Positions 8,590 to 18,184 are shown, counted from the first letter of the stretch. The stretch: 64,000 bases of DNA from JAHJQQ01 sp963737555 (GCA_963737555.1 CAVTTB010000005.1:124001-188000), one strand, 5' to 3'. Notes: generated from the sequence alone by a model not told the origin. Made by a program: numbers and translations.

Positions 8590-9510
8590 TCACTGACCTC
8601 CGCCAAGCTCGTGCACATAGACGGTAAGCAGTTTGATCTGATTCGCGTCCAGGCGATTCTGCCAGGCCGGCATGACGCGATTGACGCCGTGGCTGATCAC
8701 GTTCTTGACCGCATCGACCTTACCGGTCATTTCCGCTTGCCCCGACACGTCCGCAATCGTCCAGATATTATCGGTCAGATTCGCCGCGCCCTGGCTCTTC
8801 ATGCCCGTACCCGCGGCGGTATGACAATAGTAGCAACCACCGCCTTCGCCCGTGAACAGCTGCTTGCCGCGCATCATTTTGTCGGCCGGCACCTCATGTC
8901 CCGACAGACTGAGGACGAAATTGGCCACGTCATCGAGTTGCTCGTCATTGAATGTGCGCGCGAACCCTGGCATGTAACCGTTATGTCCGAGCGTAATGGT
9001 GTTCTGCACCTCTTCCACACTGCCGCCCCACAACCAGTCATCGTCGGCCAGATTCGGGAACAGACCCATCACGCCAGCACCACCGGCGCCATGACAAGCC
9101 GCGCAGTTGTCGCCGAACAGGCCTTTGGTCACTGAACGCACGAAGGCCATCATGTCCGGATCGGCAAGAATCTGCTGATAATCAGCCGCCGCGATCTTCT
9201 CCATGTATTCCTTGGTTTTCAGCGCCTCGGGACCTTCCTGCATATCCTTGGCCAGCAGAGAGCGGGTATTCCAATGCCGGCTGCGCTCTTCACCGTTCAC
9301 CGTATAGGTGATGTTATTGAACAAACCGGTGGTGTAGGACTTGCCGACCGGCCAGGCGGGATAGACGATCCAATACAACACGGCGAACACGACCGTGGCA
9401 TAAAAGCCCCACAGCCACCAGCGCGGCAATGGATTGTTGAATTCCTGGATATCACCATCCCAGGCATGACCCGTGGTCTGAACCGCACCCTGACGTTTTG
9501 CTTCGCTCAT
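8590..9510 (-). CDS. ccoP: cbb3 cytochrome c oxidase subunit III, diheme CcoP
   Basis: A 306-residue membrane-anchored diheme cytochrome c that feeds electrons to CcoO/CcoN. The N-terminal FixP-type segment (HAWDGDIQEFNNPLPRWW) precedes the helix. Heme sites are CAACH at 136-140 and CYYCH at 226-230, with downstream Met ligands in NGYMPGF and HGVNRVMPAW. Its ATG overlaps the ccoQ stop (ATGA), suggesting translational coupling. Confidence 0.97.
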   Translation of the reverse strand: MSEAKRQGAVQTTGHAWDGDIQEFNNPLPRWWLWGFYATVVFAVLYWIVYPAWPVGKSYTTGLFNNITYTVNGEERSRHWNTRSLLAKDMQEGPEALKTKEYMEKIAAADYQQILADPDMMAFVRSVTKGLFGDNCAACHGAGGAGVMGLFPNLADDDWLWGGSVEEVQNTITLGHNGYMPGFARTFNDEQLDDVANFVLSLSGHEVPADKMMRGKQLFTGEGGGCYYCHTAAGTGMKSQGAANLTDNIWTIADVSGQAEMTGKVDAVKNVISHGVNRVMPAWQNRLDANQIKLLTVYVHELGGGQ

Positions 9511-9713
9511 TGTTCATCCACCTTGCGTGTCTCGTCCGACGCGGGCTTGTCCTCATCGTCGAACGGAATATATTTGTACGATTCCAGCCGCTCTTTGCGC
9601 TGCTTGCCCGTGAATACGTAAATCAGAATGCCGCAAAAGGTCACGAAGAAGATCAGCAACGCGACAATCTTGCTGTTCTCCAGACGACCCAACCACTGCA
9701 TCATTTCAGTCAT
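9507..9713 (-). CDS. ccoQ: cbb3 oxidase subunit CcoQ
   Basis: A 68-residue single-helix protein (KIVALLIFFVTFCGILIYVF) with a basic then acidic tail (KYIPFDDEDKP), as expected for CcoQ, which stabilises the cbb3 complex. It lies between ccoO and ccoP and overlaps the ccoP start by 4 bases. Confidence 0.92.
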   Translation of the reverse strand: MTEMMQWLGRLENSKIVALLIFFVTFCGILIYVFTGKQRKERLESYKYIPFDDEDKPASDETRKVDEQ

Positions 9714-9766
9714 CTTGATTCATCCCAGGGCTCACTCGGGATTCACTCCGACCGCGGACGCGCCGA

Positions 9767-10504
9767 TCAGCGGAATTCCGCAAAGTAACCTTCGTCGTAC
9801 TTACTGAAGTCCACCAGGGTGCCGAGCATCTGCAAATAAGCCACTAACGCATCCATCTCGGTCAGGCGCGAGCGGTCGCCATCGTAGTTACCGGTTTGCG
9901 CCTGCTGCACCAGATGCTTCTCCGCGCCCAGGACATTTAACGTGTCCGCAACATCCTGGCCGAACTTGGCCACGTTGGCATCGTATTCCTGCTGATTCTC
10001 GGAATACGGTACGCCGGCGAACTTCAGTGCGCGCATGCGATCAGCGACATCGGCGTATTGCAACGGCTCCATCAGCCACGGATAGCCGGGCATGATGGAG
10101 TCCGGAACCACAGCGCGCGGGTCGACCAGATGCGCCACATGCCATTCGTTGGAATATTTGTTGCCGACGCGGGCCAGATCCGGTCCGGTACGCTTGGAAC
10201 CCCACTGGAAGGGATGGTCATACTGACTCTCGGCCGCCAGTGAGTAATGGCCATAGCGCAGCATTTCGTCGCGGAACGGACGAATCATCTGTGAGTGACA
10301 CAGATAACAGCCTTCACGTTGATAGATATCGCGACCGCGCAGTTCCAAGGGCGTGTAGGGACGCACGCCATCGACCTGCTCGACGGTATCCTTGATGTAG
10401 TACAGCGGCACGATCTCGACCAGACCGCCGATGGATATCACCACCATGGTCAACGCGATCATCAAACCGGCGTTGATTTCTATGCTTTCGTGTTTGAATT
10501 TCAC
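9767..10504 (-). CDS. ccoO: cbb3 cytochrome c oxidase subunit II, monoheme CcoO
   Basis: A 245-residue protein with an N-terminal anchor and one c-type heme site, CYLCHSQM, at 66-73. The family block ELRGRDIYQREGCYLCH and the downstream RTGPDLARVGNKYSNEWH are typical. It passes electrons from CcoP to the CcoN core. It starts 20 bases after ccoN. Confidence 0.97.
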   Translation of the reverse strand: MKFKHESIEINAGLMIALTMVVISIGGLVEIVPLYYIKDTVEQVDGVRPYTPLELRGRDIYQREGCYLCHSQMIRPFRDEMLRYGHYSLAAESQYDHPFQWGSKRTGPDLARVGNKYSNEWHVAHLVDPRAVVPDSIMPGYPWLMEPLQYADVADRMRALKFAGVPYSENQQEYDANVAKFGQDVADTLNVLGAEKHLVQQAQTGNYDGDRSRLTEMDALVAYLQMLGTLVDFSKYDEGYFAEFR

Positions 10505-10524
10505 TGTTCGATTCCCCGGATTCT

Positions 10525-11979
10525 TTAGGCGCGCGCCAGTTTGGCCGCGAGCTTGGCCTCGATGGCACTGGCTTCCTGCTTGCTCTGAAGGATGGTCATG
10601 GCGATGTTGTAGGCCATCACCAGCACACCGGACAGGAAGAAGCCGCCGCCCAGGGCACGCACGACATACGGCTTGTGCAGGAAGCTGACGGTTTCGATAA
10701 AGGTGTAGGCCAGCGAACCGAAATCATCGAAGGCACGCAGCAGCAGACCCTGGCCGATACCGGCCACCCACATCGCGGTGATGTACAGCACGATACCAAT
10801 GGTCGCCAGGTAGAAGTGCACATAGATCAGTTTGAGACTGTAGATCTTGGTGTCATACAGCCGCGGAATCATGTGGTAGAACGAACCGAACGACACCATC
10901 GCCACCCAACCCAGCGCACCGGAATGCACATGGCCGATGGTCCAGTCGGTGTAATGCGACAGTGCGTTCACGCTCTTCAGCGACATCAGCGGGCCTTCGA
11001 AGGTCGACATGCCGTAGAACGACAACGCGGTAATCAGGAACAGCATGATCGGATCGGTGCGCAGTTTGTTCCAGGCGCCCGACAAGGTCATGATGCCGTT
11101 GATCATGCCGCCCCAGGACGGCAGCAGCAGCATGATGGAGAAGGTCGCCGCCAGCGTGGAGGTCCAGTCCGGCAGCGCGGTCCAATGCAGGTGATGCGCG
11201 CCCACCCACATATAAAGGAAGGCCAACGCCCAGAAATGGATGATGGACAGCCGATAGGAATACACCGGACGCCCCGCCTGCTTGGGCACGAAGTAATACA
11301 TCATGCCGAGGAAGGCCGCAGTGAGGAAGAAACCAACGGCGTTATGGCCGTACCACCACTGCGTCATCGCATCCTGTACCCCGGAATACATGGAGTAGGA
11401 CTTCATGCTGAACATGCCGATGGGCACGGAAATGTTATTGAAGATATGCAGGATGGCCGTCGCCAGGATGAAGGCCAGATAGAACCAATTGGCGACGTAG
11501 ATATGCGGTTGCGAGCGGCGCTTGAGCGTCTGCACGAAGACCCAGAAGTAGGCCACCCAAACGACTGTGATCAGCAGATCGATCGGCCATTCGAATTCGG
11601 CATATTCCTTCGACTGGGTATAGCCCAACATATAACTGATGGCGCCCAGCGAGACGGCGGCCTGCCAACCCCAAAAGGTGAACGTGGCCAGCGCGTCGCT
11701 GTACAAGCGTGCTTGCGAGGTGCGCTGCACGACGTAATAGGAGGTCGCGAACAGGGCACTACCGCCGAAGCCGAAGATCACCAGGGTGGTATGTACCGGA
11801 CGCAGCCGGCCGAAGGTGATCTCGGCAATCCCCATGTTCAGGAGCGGGTAAGCCAGTTCAAGCGCGGCGTATAAACCGGCCGACATACCGAGCAGGCCCC
11901 ACACCAATGCCATGGCCGCAAACTTGCGGATCACCTCATAGTTGTACTGTTCCGTGCCGGTGACTGCGCCCTGTGCCAT
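10525..11979 (-). CDS. ccoN: cbb3 cytochrome c oxidase catalytic subunit I (CcoN)
   Basis: The 484-residue heme-copper core of the cbb3 oxidase, the high-affinity terminal oxidase for low oxygen. Family signatures include FGRLRPVHTTLVIFGFGG, WWYGHNAVGFFLTA (copper and cross-link region) and TDWTIGHVHSGALGWV with heme-binding His residues. I chose the ATG at 11979 (MAQGAVTG) because GAGG lies at good distance; the frame remains open 13 codons further without a matching ribosome site. An ANR/FNR-like box lies about 70 bases upstream. Confidence 0.97.
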   Translation of the reverse strand: MAQGAVTGTEQYNYEVIRKFAAMALVWGLLGMSAGLYAALELAYPLLNMGIAEITFGRLRPVHTTLVIFGFGGSALFATSYYVVQRTSQARLYSDALATFTFWGWQAAVSLGAISYMLGYTQSKEYAEFEWPIDLLITVVWVAYFWVFVQTLKRRSQPHIYVANWFYLAFILATAILHIFNNISVPIGMFSMKSYSMYSGVQDAMTQWWYGHNAVGFFLTAAFLGMMYYFVPKQAGRPVYSYRLSIIHFWALAFLYMWVGAHHLHWTALPDWTSTLAATFSIMLLLPSWGGMINGIMTLSGAWNKLRTDPIMLFLITALSFYGMSTFEGPLMSLKSVNALSHYTDWTIGHVHSGALGWVAMVSFGSFYHMIPRLYDTKIYSLKLIYVHFYLATIGIVLYITAMWVAGIGQGLLLRAFDDFGSLAYTFIETVSFLHKPYVVRALGGGFFLSGVLVMAYNIAMTILQSKQEASAIEAKLAAKLARA

Positions 11980-12045
11980 AGCTTGCCTCACTGATTTTAC
12001 TGAAGTTTCCAGCACCAAAGGCGATCCGCCCGGAGCCAGTCACCA

Positions 12046-12059
12046 ATGATAAATATCAG
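12046..12059 (-). promoter_or_regulatory. ANR/FNR-type box upstream of ccoN
   Basis: Read on the minus strand this is CTGAT-ATTT-ATCAT, an 8/10 match to the FNR/ANR consensus TTGAT-N4-ATCAA. It lies about 70 bases before the ccoN start, where low-oxygen activators of cbb3 operons usually bind. Microaerobic induction is expected for this operon from family knowledge; the site itself is a pattern match. Confidence 0.7.
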
Positions 12060-12215
12060 GACATTCTAATATGACGCCCCGCTTTGCGTAAAGAGCCCAA
12101 GCAATCTGGGTAGGCAGGCGCCGTCTGTCCGACAGGGTCTGGGGTCGCAGACAAGCTTAGAAGTGTAGACGAACCCTGGGGTAACACCCCCGCCAGGGCC
12201 ACAACTCGCCGGCGA

Positions 12216-13133
12216 TCAAGCCAGTAATCGCGCGAACCAGGGGATGTAGTGATCGATCAGGAGCAGGGCGAAGATACCCATGAGATAGACAATCGAGTAG
12301 CCGAAGGCCGGCATCGCGGCGGTATTATCTCGCATCAGGCGCAGCGCATGACGCAGAAACTCCAAGCCGAGAGCGACCGCACCCACCAGATACAGCCAAC
12401 CGCTCATGTGCGAGACGAAAGGCAACACACTCACCGCGATCAGCAGCACGGTGTAGAGCAGGATTTGCAAGCGCGTGAACTCGACGCCGTGGGTCACCGG
12501 CAACATCGGAATATCGACCTCGGCGTATTCCTTGCGGCGGTGAATCGCCAGCGCCCAGAAATGCGGCGGCGTCCAGACGAAGATGATCAGAAACAACAGC
12601 AAGGCGTTCGGATCGACGCTGCCCGTCACCGCCGTCCAACCCAATACCGGCGGCGCGGCACCGGCGGCACCGCCGATCACGATATTCTGCGGCGTAGCGC
12701 GCTTGAGATACATGGTGTAGACCACCGCATACCCAATCAGCGAGGCGAACGTCAGCACCGCCGTGAGGGTGTTGACGAACACCACCAGCACCAGCATCGC
12801 CAGCGCACCCAGCGACAAGGCGAACCATAGGCAGTTACTCGGATTGAGATGCCCGGTCGGCAAGGGCCGATTAGCGGTACGCGCCATGCGCGCATCGACG
12901 CGATGATCGACGAGATGATTGATCGCCGCCGCCGAGGCCGCCGCCATACCGATGCCCAAGGTACCGAATACCAAAGCATTGAGCGGCACCATGCCCGGCG
13001 TGGACAGAAACATACCGACCACCGCCGTGAATACGATCAACGCAACCACCTTGAGCTTGCACAGGCCGACATAATCGCGCCAGGCCAAGCCGGCTCGCGG
13101 GGCCTCGGTTATCACGTTGCTGTTCTCCATCAT
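12216..13133 (-). CDS. ctaB: Protoheme IX farnesyltransferase (heme O synthase, CtaB/CyoE)
   Basis: A 305-residue polytopic UbiA-superfamily enzyme that adds farnesyl to heme b to form heme O, the precursor of heme A. The Asp-rich motif NHLVDHRVDARM with NRPLPTG is clear, and the second one (DIPMLPVTHG) is present. It is the last gene of the cox cluster. In Pseudomonas-like clusters ctaA lies just upstream of it; here only 70 bases separate it from the SCO-like gene, so ctaA is not in this cluster. Confidence 0.95.
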   Translation of the reverse strand: MMENSNVITEAPRAGLAWRDYVGLCKLKVVALIVFTAVVGMFLSTPGMVPLNALVFGTLGIGMAAASAAAINHLVDHRVDARMARTANRPLPTGHLNPSNCLWFALSLGALAMLVLVVFVNTLTAVLTFASLIGYAVVYTMYLKRATPQNIVIGGAAGAAPPVLGWTAVTGSVDPNALLLFLIIFVWTPPHFWALAIHRRKEYAEVDIPMLPVTHGVEFTRLQILLYTVLLIAVSVLPFVSHMSGWLYLVGAVALGLEFLRHALRLMRDNTAAMPAFGYSIVYLMGIFALLLIDHYIPWFARLLA

Positions 13134-13202
13134 TACTGTACCGCCGCTATTCTAGACGCTCACACGGAAAACATTGCCCCCGCGTGCACGTGGATTTATC
13201 GA

Positions 13203-13811
13203 TCAACCCACATAGGAAATAAGTAACAAACGTTCCAAATCTTTGGTCATGCCCCGCGGTTCGGCGTCGAGGGTGTATTCCATCATCAGGTTACCCAACG
13301 GGTCGACCAGATAGATGCGTCCCGCCACGCCGAATGCAGCGGCCGCGGCCCCGTTCATAGCACGAGCGACATCCATACCCGGATAGCGCTCGGCAGCCTC
13401 AGCAGTCCACGCCGGCATCGTCGCGCCTTCCACCAACAACAGTCGCTGGATGCGATCAATATTCTTGCCGAGCGTTAAGCGCACTTGCCGCAGGGTGTAG
13501 AGCGTTTTCTGACACGCATCGTCGCAGGCGCCGGTGTGTCGGTACACCATCGTCCACTTGCCGATAAAATAGTCGGCATTCACAGCGGCCCCCTGTACAT
13601 CGAATAAATCTACTGCCGTCACCGGGCGCACCGGCTGCACCAGCGTGCCGTTATTCGTCGTGGAGGCCGGGATAAAATCGCCTGTGAAATTCAACACCCA
13701 AGCCACCACCAGCGGCAAGGCAAAAAAAGCAAAGATCAGCACCAGCATCAGCCGTGTGCGGGTAACGCCCGTCGGCGTTGTTGCCGTTGTATCTACAGAG
13801 CCACTCATCAT
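13203..13811 (-). CDS. SCO/thioredoxin-like membrane protein of the cox cluster
   Basis: About 202 residues: one N-terminal helix (LMLVLIFAFFALPLVVAWVLN) then a periplasmic domain with a thioredoxin-like layout. GKWTMVYRHTGACDDACQK carries a CxxxC pair at the place of the SCO1 copper-binding CxxxC. Proteins of this type occupy the same place between SURF1 and ctaA/ctaB in Pseudomonas cox clusters. The start is the ATG at 13811, which overlaps the SURF1 stop as ATGA. Copper delivery or thiol handling for the oxidase is inference. Confidence 0.75.
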   Translation of the reverse strand: MMSGSVDTTATTPTGVTRTRLMLVLIFAFFALPLVVAWVLNFTGDFIPASTTNNGTLVQPVRPVTAVDLFDVQGAAVNADYFIGKWTMVYRHTGACDDACQKTLYTLRQVRLTLGKNIDRIQRLLLVEGATMPAWTAEAAERYPGMDVARAMNGAAAAAFGVAGRIYLVDPLGNLMMEYTLDAEPRGMTKDLERLLLISYVG

Positions 13812-14557
13812 TCGTCCACACCTATGCGTTTTAGATTCACCCAGACATACAAAATCACCAACGCCGCTGCCAGCGCGAACCATTGCACGGCATAGCCAAC
13901 ATGCCGTTCTGGCCCGACCACCACCGGATTCCAATCGCGCACGAAGCCACCCGGCTGATCTTTGTCCAGCAACAACACCATCGGCAACAGTCGCACACCC
14001 AATTGTTGCGCATGCAGATCCAAACGGACTTGTTGCAGCACCTTGGGCCAGCCCGGATCGCGGTCTTCGCCTTCACCGAGCACGAAGACCTTCTGCGGCG
14101 GGAAATCGATCAGCCCCTCGAGGCTGAGTTCCGCATCACCAGGAGTCGGTAACGACGGCAGATCGGCGCGCGTTGCACCTTGCGGCACCCAGCCACGATT
14201 CACCAACACCACCGCATCACCCTGCGCAAGCCGCAGCGGCGTCAGCACATGATAACCAACCCGCCCCTGCTGCACACGGTTGTCCAACAGAAATTGATGT
14301 TCCGCATCATAGGTGCCGACCAGCTGCGCACGTCGGTAGCGCCAATCCGGGCCGAGGGTGAAATCACTACCGATGCGGATCGCCGCATCGGTCGGGCGAT
14401 CACCGTAGGCTTGTAGCAATACCCGCTTCTGCTCGGCCCGATCCAACTGCCAAAAACCTAAAGACATCAACAGTATCAGCACCAGCAAGCCAATCGCACT
14501 GGGCAACACAGCAGGCCGAAATTCATAACCGCCTATGCGCACCCACCACCTCACCAC
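13808..14557 (-). CDS. SURF1-family cytochrome oxidase assembly protein
   Basis: A 249-residue protein with the SURF1 plan: one helix near each end and a periplasmic domain between. Signatures are LGFWQLDRAEQKR after helix 1, LDNRVQQGRVGYHVLTPL, VLVNRGWVP in the middle, and HVGYAVQWFALAAALVILYVW at the second helix. SURF1 helps insert heme a into subunit I. It is co-directional with the SCO-like gene and overlaps it by 4 bases. Confidence 0.92.
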   Translation of the reverse strand: MVRWWVRIGGYEFRPAVLPSAIGLLVLILLMSLGFWQLDRAEQKRVLLQAYGDRPTDAAIRIGSDFTLGPDWRYRRAQLVGTYDAEHQFLLDNRVQQGRVGYHVLTPLRLAQGDAVVLVNRGWVPQGATRADLPSLPTPGDAELSLEGLIDFPPQKVFVLGEGEDRDPGWPKVLQQVRLDLHAQQLGVRLLPMVLLLDKDQPGGFVRDWNPVVVGPERHVGYAVQWFALAAALVILYVWVNLKRIGVDE

Positions 14558-14611
14558 TGGGGAAACTCGTTTATACTGCCGGCTCCATTATCACTCAGCC
14601 GGATACTCGTC

Positions 14612-14860
14612 ATGCTGCCCAAGATTTTCATTGTACTGACATTGCTCGTCATTCTCGGCAGCCTTGCCAGCGGACTGATCTTCCTGATCAAGGACAATGG
14701 CACCTCGACCCGCACCGCCAAGGCGCTGACCGTGCGCATCGGACTCTCGGTATTGCTGTTCCTGATGCTGATGCTGGGCATCTTCACCGGCGTCATCAAG
14801 CCACACGGGATCTACCCCAACGCCCCCGCCAACACGCCCACGCCCGATCGCAATAACTAA
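14612..14860 (+). CDS. DUF2909 twin-transmembrane small protein
   Basis: 82 residues with two helices (KIFIVLTLLVILGSLASGLIF and IGLSVLLFLMLMLGIFTGVI) joined by a short loop, ending PHGIYPN. Homologues occur between coIII and SURF1 in Pseudomonas-type cox clusters and are thought to act in oxidase assembly, without firm proof. It is the only plus-strand gene in the cluster and sits divergent from SURF1 with 54 bases between them. Confidence 0.85.
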   Translation: MLPKIFIVLTLLVILGSLASGLIFLIKDNGTSTRTAKALTVRIGLSVLLFLMLMLGIFTGVIKPHGIYPNAPANTPTPDRNN

Positions 14861-14865
14861 AAAAA

Positions 14866-14892
14866 CAAAGGCGCTGACCAGCAGCGCCTTTG
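14866..14892. terminator. Bidirectional terminator between DUF2909 and coIII
   Basis: An 11-bp perfect stem (CAAAGGCGCTG at 14866-14876, complement at 14882-14892) surrounds a 5-base loop. On the minus strand it is followed by seven T residues, a textbook intrinsic terminator for the cox transcript just after coIII. On the plus strand it ends the DUF2909 gene with a weaker tail. This implies SURF1, the SCO-like gene and ctaB may need their own promoter or read-through. Confidence 0.85.
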
Positions 14893-14907
14893 TCGATTAC
14901 TGCGGCT

Positions 14908-15773
14908 TTAAAGCAGATAGACGAAGATAAACAGCCCCAGCCAGACCACGTCGACGAAGTGCCAGTACCAGGCCACCGCCTCGAAACCGAAATGGTGCTC
15001 GGCTGAGAAATGCCCTTTCATGCAGCGCAACGTAATCACCGTCAGCATGATGGCGCCGACCGTCACATGGAAACCGTGAAACCCGGTCAGCATAAAGAAC
15101 GTCGAACCGTAGATGCCCGATTCCAGCGTCAGATTGTGATGCTCGCTATAGGCTTGGCCGTATTCGTAAATCTGAAAGCCAAGGAAGGTTGCGCCGAGCG
15201 CGACCGTCGCCCACATCCACAAAATCAGCGCAGTACGCTCACCTTTTTTCAGCGCCCAATGCGCAAAGGTGATGGTCACGCCACTGGAGAGCAGCAGCAA
15301 GGTATTGAGTGCCGGTATCTTCCACGGATCGAGTATGCTGAATTCACCGCCCATATTCGGCCGGGCCATTGGTCGGCCACGCCGCCTCGATAGCCATTCC
15401 ACAGCAATTCATTGGTACCCGGATCAGCGCCGGCTAACCAAGGAATCGAATAAGCCCGCGCATAGAACAACGCACCGAAGAAGGCGGCGAAGAACATCAC
15501 TTCCGAGAAGATGAACCAGCTCATACCCCAGCGGAAGGACTTGTCGACCTGGCTGTTGTACATATGCGATTCGCTCTCGCGTATCACGGTACCGAACCAG
15601 CCGAACATCATGAACACCGTGATGGCCAGACCGGCCAGCATCATGGTCAGACCGAACCCGGCACCGTTGAGGAACGATGCAAAACCGACCACGGTGGTGG
15701 TCAGACCGACCGAACCCACCAGCGGCCAATGACTGCCGTGGGGGATGTAATAGCCGCCATGCGCTTCACTCAT
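14908..15773 (-). CDS. ctaE: aa3/caa3 cytochrome c oxidase subunit III, two single-base frame disruptions
   Basis: Membrane subunit III of the heme-copper oxidase. The first frame gives MSEAHGGYYIPHGSHWPLVG to NELLWNGY; the second gives NMGGEFSI to FGFEAVAWYWHFVDVVWLGL. Removing one base at 15389 and one at 15358 joins them through EAAWPTNGPANMGGEF, which is the family sequence, so both look like inserted-base errors. The gene ends at the strong terminator 14866-14892. Confidence 0.93.
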
Positions 15774-15824
15774 GCCAAAGTCCTCTCTCTAGTTTTCCAA
15801 TTGTTGTATTTCGCATTACCTAAT

Positions 15825-16412
15825 TTATCTGCTCAAGCCCGTCAGATCTCTTCCAGCTTGGCCTGCGCCGGCGCTACCTTGCCCGAATCGAAAGAACGTA
15901 TAGGACAGGGTCACGACTTCGTATTTATCCGGCAATGCTGGATCGACCACGAACCGCACCGGCATCCAGCGTCCTTCGCCACCCTCGAAACGCTGCTCGG
16001 TAAAACAGAAGCACTCGGTCTTCTGAAAATGCCGTGCCGCCACACCGGGCGCGACACTGGGTACCGCATGCCCGACCATGGCGGCATGCGTGCGATTCTT
16101 CGCATAAAACCGGGTGGTATAGGCCTGCCCCGGGTGCACTTGCATCTTGGCGACCTCAGGGTGGAATTCCCAAGGCAAATTCTCATTCACGCTGGCCACG
16201 AACTCGACGGTGACCAAGCGTTCGGTATCGGCCTGATCGGTCAACAACCGTGGCAGGACCCTCTGCCGTACGACCGTTCAAACCCGTCCACTCACAAAAT
16301 ACGTCGTAGAATCGGGACCATCGCAAAACCGAAACCGAACATGCCCAAGCGCCGCCAGCCACAAGCGGCGAGTACTGCGATTGACCGCTGCAGTGAGAGT
16401 CCTATCGGTCAA
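15825..16412 (-). CDS. ctaG: Cytochrome c oxidase copper chaperone CtaG (Cox11), about three frame disruptions
   Basis: Cox11 delivers copper to the CuB site of subunit I. The C-terminal part reads well (VTVEFVASVNENLPWEFHP, then KTECFCFTEQ, the copper-binding CFCF motif). Upstream the sequence codes for GMFGFGFAMVP and YDVFCEWTGLNGRTAE, but in different frames, with likely extra bases near 16290 and 16345 and a further break near 16250. The likely start is TTG at 16412, overlapping the small ORF before it. Poor sequence quality is more likely than decay because the residues are conserved. Confidence 0.88.
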
Positions 16413-16519
16413 GTTCTGCCCCCGTAATTCGACCAGATGAACACGCCGAATATACCCAATGCGAACAGCGCCAGGATGATGGCCAAACGTATATTGCTGC
16501 GCTTTTGCTTCTGATCCAT
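16409..16519 (-). CDS. 36-residue cytochrome oxidase small assembly protein
   Basis: A short ORF: MDQKQKRSNIRLAIILALFA, then one helix ending IWSN and a small Gly-rich tail. It lies between coxA and ctaG and shares its stop with the ctaG start. Very small one-helix proteins with a basic QKKSN-like N-terminus occur at this position in many proteobacterial cox clusters and are annotated as oxidase small assembly proteins. The length, position and N-terminus fit that family. Confidence 0.78.
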   Translation of the reverse strand: MDQKQKRSNIRLAIILALFALGIFGVFIWSNYGGRT

Positions 16520-16585
16520 TGTGCCCCGCATTATCGGGCTGGCGAGGTTTACATCCACGCCAGCCCGATCACTGCATATTCAGCA

Positions 16586-18160
16586 TTATTTCACATCAGG
16601 TGCCGTGGTGAAGCTGTGGTACGGCGGCGGTGACGGCAGCGTCCATTCCAGACCTTCCGCACCTTCCCACACCCGATCGGTCGCCTTTGCGCCGCCACGA
16701 ATCGTCTTGATGACGATGTAGGCGAACATCAGCTGACTCAGGCCGAACGCGAAACCGCCGATCGAAGATATCTGATTGAACTCGGTGAACTGAATGGAGT
16801 AATCCGGGATACGGCGCGGCATACCGGCCAGACCCAGGAAGTGCTGCGGGAAGAACAACACATTGACGAAGATCGTCGACATCCAGAAATGCCACTTGCC
16901 CAGCGTTTCGTTGTACATATTGCCGGTCCATTTAGGCAGCCAGTAATAGGCGCCGCCATGATGGCGAATATCGCACCGGTCACCAGCACGTAGTGGAAAT
17001 GCGCGACGACGAAATAGGTGTCGTGGTACTGGAAGTCCACCGGGGCGATGGCCAGCATCAGTCCGGAGAAACCGCCGATGGTGAACATGACCACGAAGCC
17101 GAGCGCGAACAGCATCGGCGTTTCGAAGGTCATCGAACCCTTCCACATGGTCGACACCCAGTTGAACACCTTCACGCCGGTCGGCACCGCAATCAGCATG
17201 GTGGCGTACATGAAGAACAGCTCACCGGCCAGCGGCATGACCGACGGTGAACATGTGGTGCGCCCAGACGAGGAAGGACAGGAAGGCGATCGAGGCGGTC
17301 GCGTACACCATCGAGCTGTAGCCGAACAGCGGCTTGCGCGCGAAGGTCGGGATGATCTGCGACACGATACCGAAGGCCGGCAGAATCAAGATGTACACCT
17401 CGGGATGACCGAAGAACCAGAAAATATGCTGGAACATCACCGGATCACCGCCGCCCGCGGCACTGAAGAACGAAGTGCCGAAGAATTTGTCGGTCAGCAG
17501 CATGGTCACCGCACCGGCCAGCACCGGCATCACCGCGATCAGCAGATAAGCGGTAATCAGCCAGGTCCAGACGAACAGCGGCATCTTCATCAGCGTCATG
17601 CCCGGCGCGCGCATATTCAGAATGGTGACGATCACGTTGATCGCGCCCATCACCGACGAGATACCCATCAGATGAATCGAGAAGATCAGGAACGGAAAGG
17701 CATTACCGGTCTGCAACGACAGCGGCGGATAGATGGTCCAACCACCGGCCGGCGCACCGCCATCCATGAACAGCGTGGACAGCAGCATGGCGAAGGCAAA
17801 CGGCAGGATCCAGAACGACCAGTTGTTCATGCGCGGCAAGGCCATATCCGGCCCGCCGACCATCATCGGGATCAGCCAGTTGGCCAGACCGACGAAGGCC
17901 GGCATGACCGCACCGAAAATCATGATCAGCGCGTGCATGGTGGTCATGGAGTTGAAGAACATCGGATCGACGAATTGCAGACCCGGCTGGAACAGTTCGG
18001 CACGAATCACCATCGCCATCGCGCCACCGACAAAGAACATCAGCAGCGAGAACAGCAGATACAGCGTGCCGATATCTTTATGATTGGTCGTGAACAGCCA
18101 GCGGGAAAGTCCCTTCGCCGGCCCGTGGTCATGCGCGTCATGTGCAGCTGCAGTACTCAT
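16586..18160 (-). CDS. ctaD: Cytochrome c oxidase catalytic subunit I (CtaD/CoxA), two frame disruptions
   Basis: The heme a / heme a3-CuB core. It begins MSTAAAHDAHDHGPAKGL, with the conserved TTNHKDIGTLYL, FWFFGHPEVYILILPAFG (CuB His-Tyr) and WAHHMFTVG. The frame breaks near 17239: removing one base gives MFTVGMPLAGELFF. A second break near 16950 leads into YYWLPKWTGNMYNE. The end is the usual TLPSPPPYHSF. Total about 520 residues, as expected. It follows coxB by 24 bases. Confidence 0.95.
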
Positions 18161-18184
18161 TAGCTTTCTCCTCTTCGGAATCCG

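Noticed and set aside
10675..11874. A 399-codon plus-strand frame antisense to ccoN.
   Set aside because: It lies entirely across ccoN and is His/Arg/Gln-rich as expected from the complement of a membrane protein gene.
17018..18163. A long plus-strand frame antisense to coxA.
   Set aside because: coxA is certain on the other strand; this frame is rich in His/Arg/Gln with no domains.
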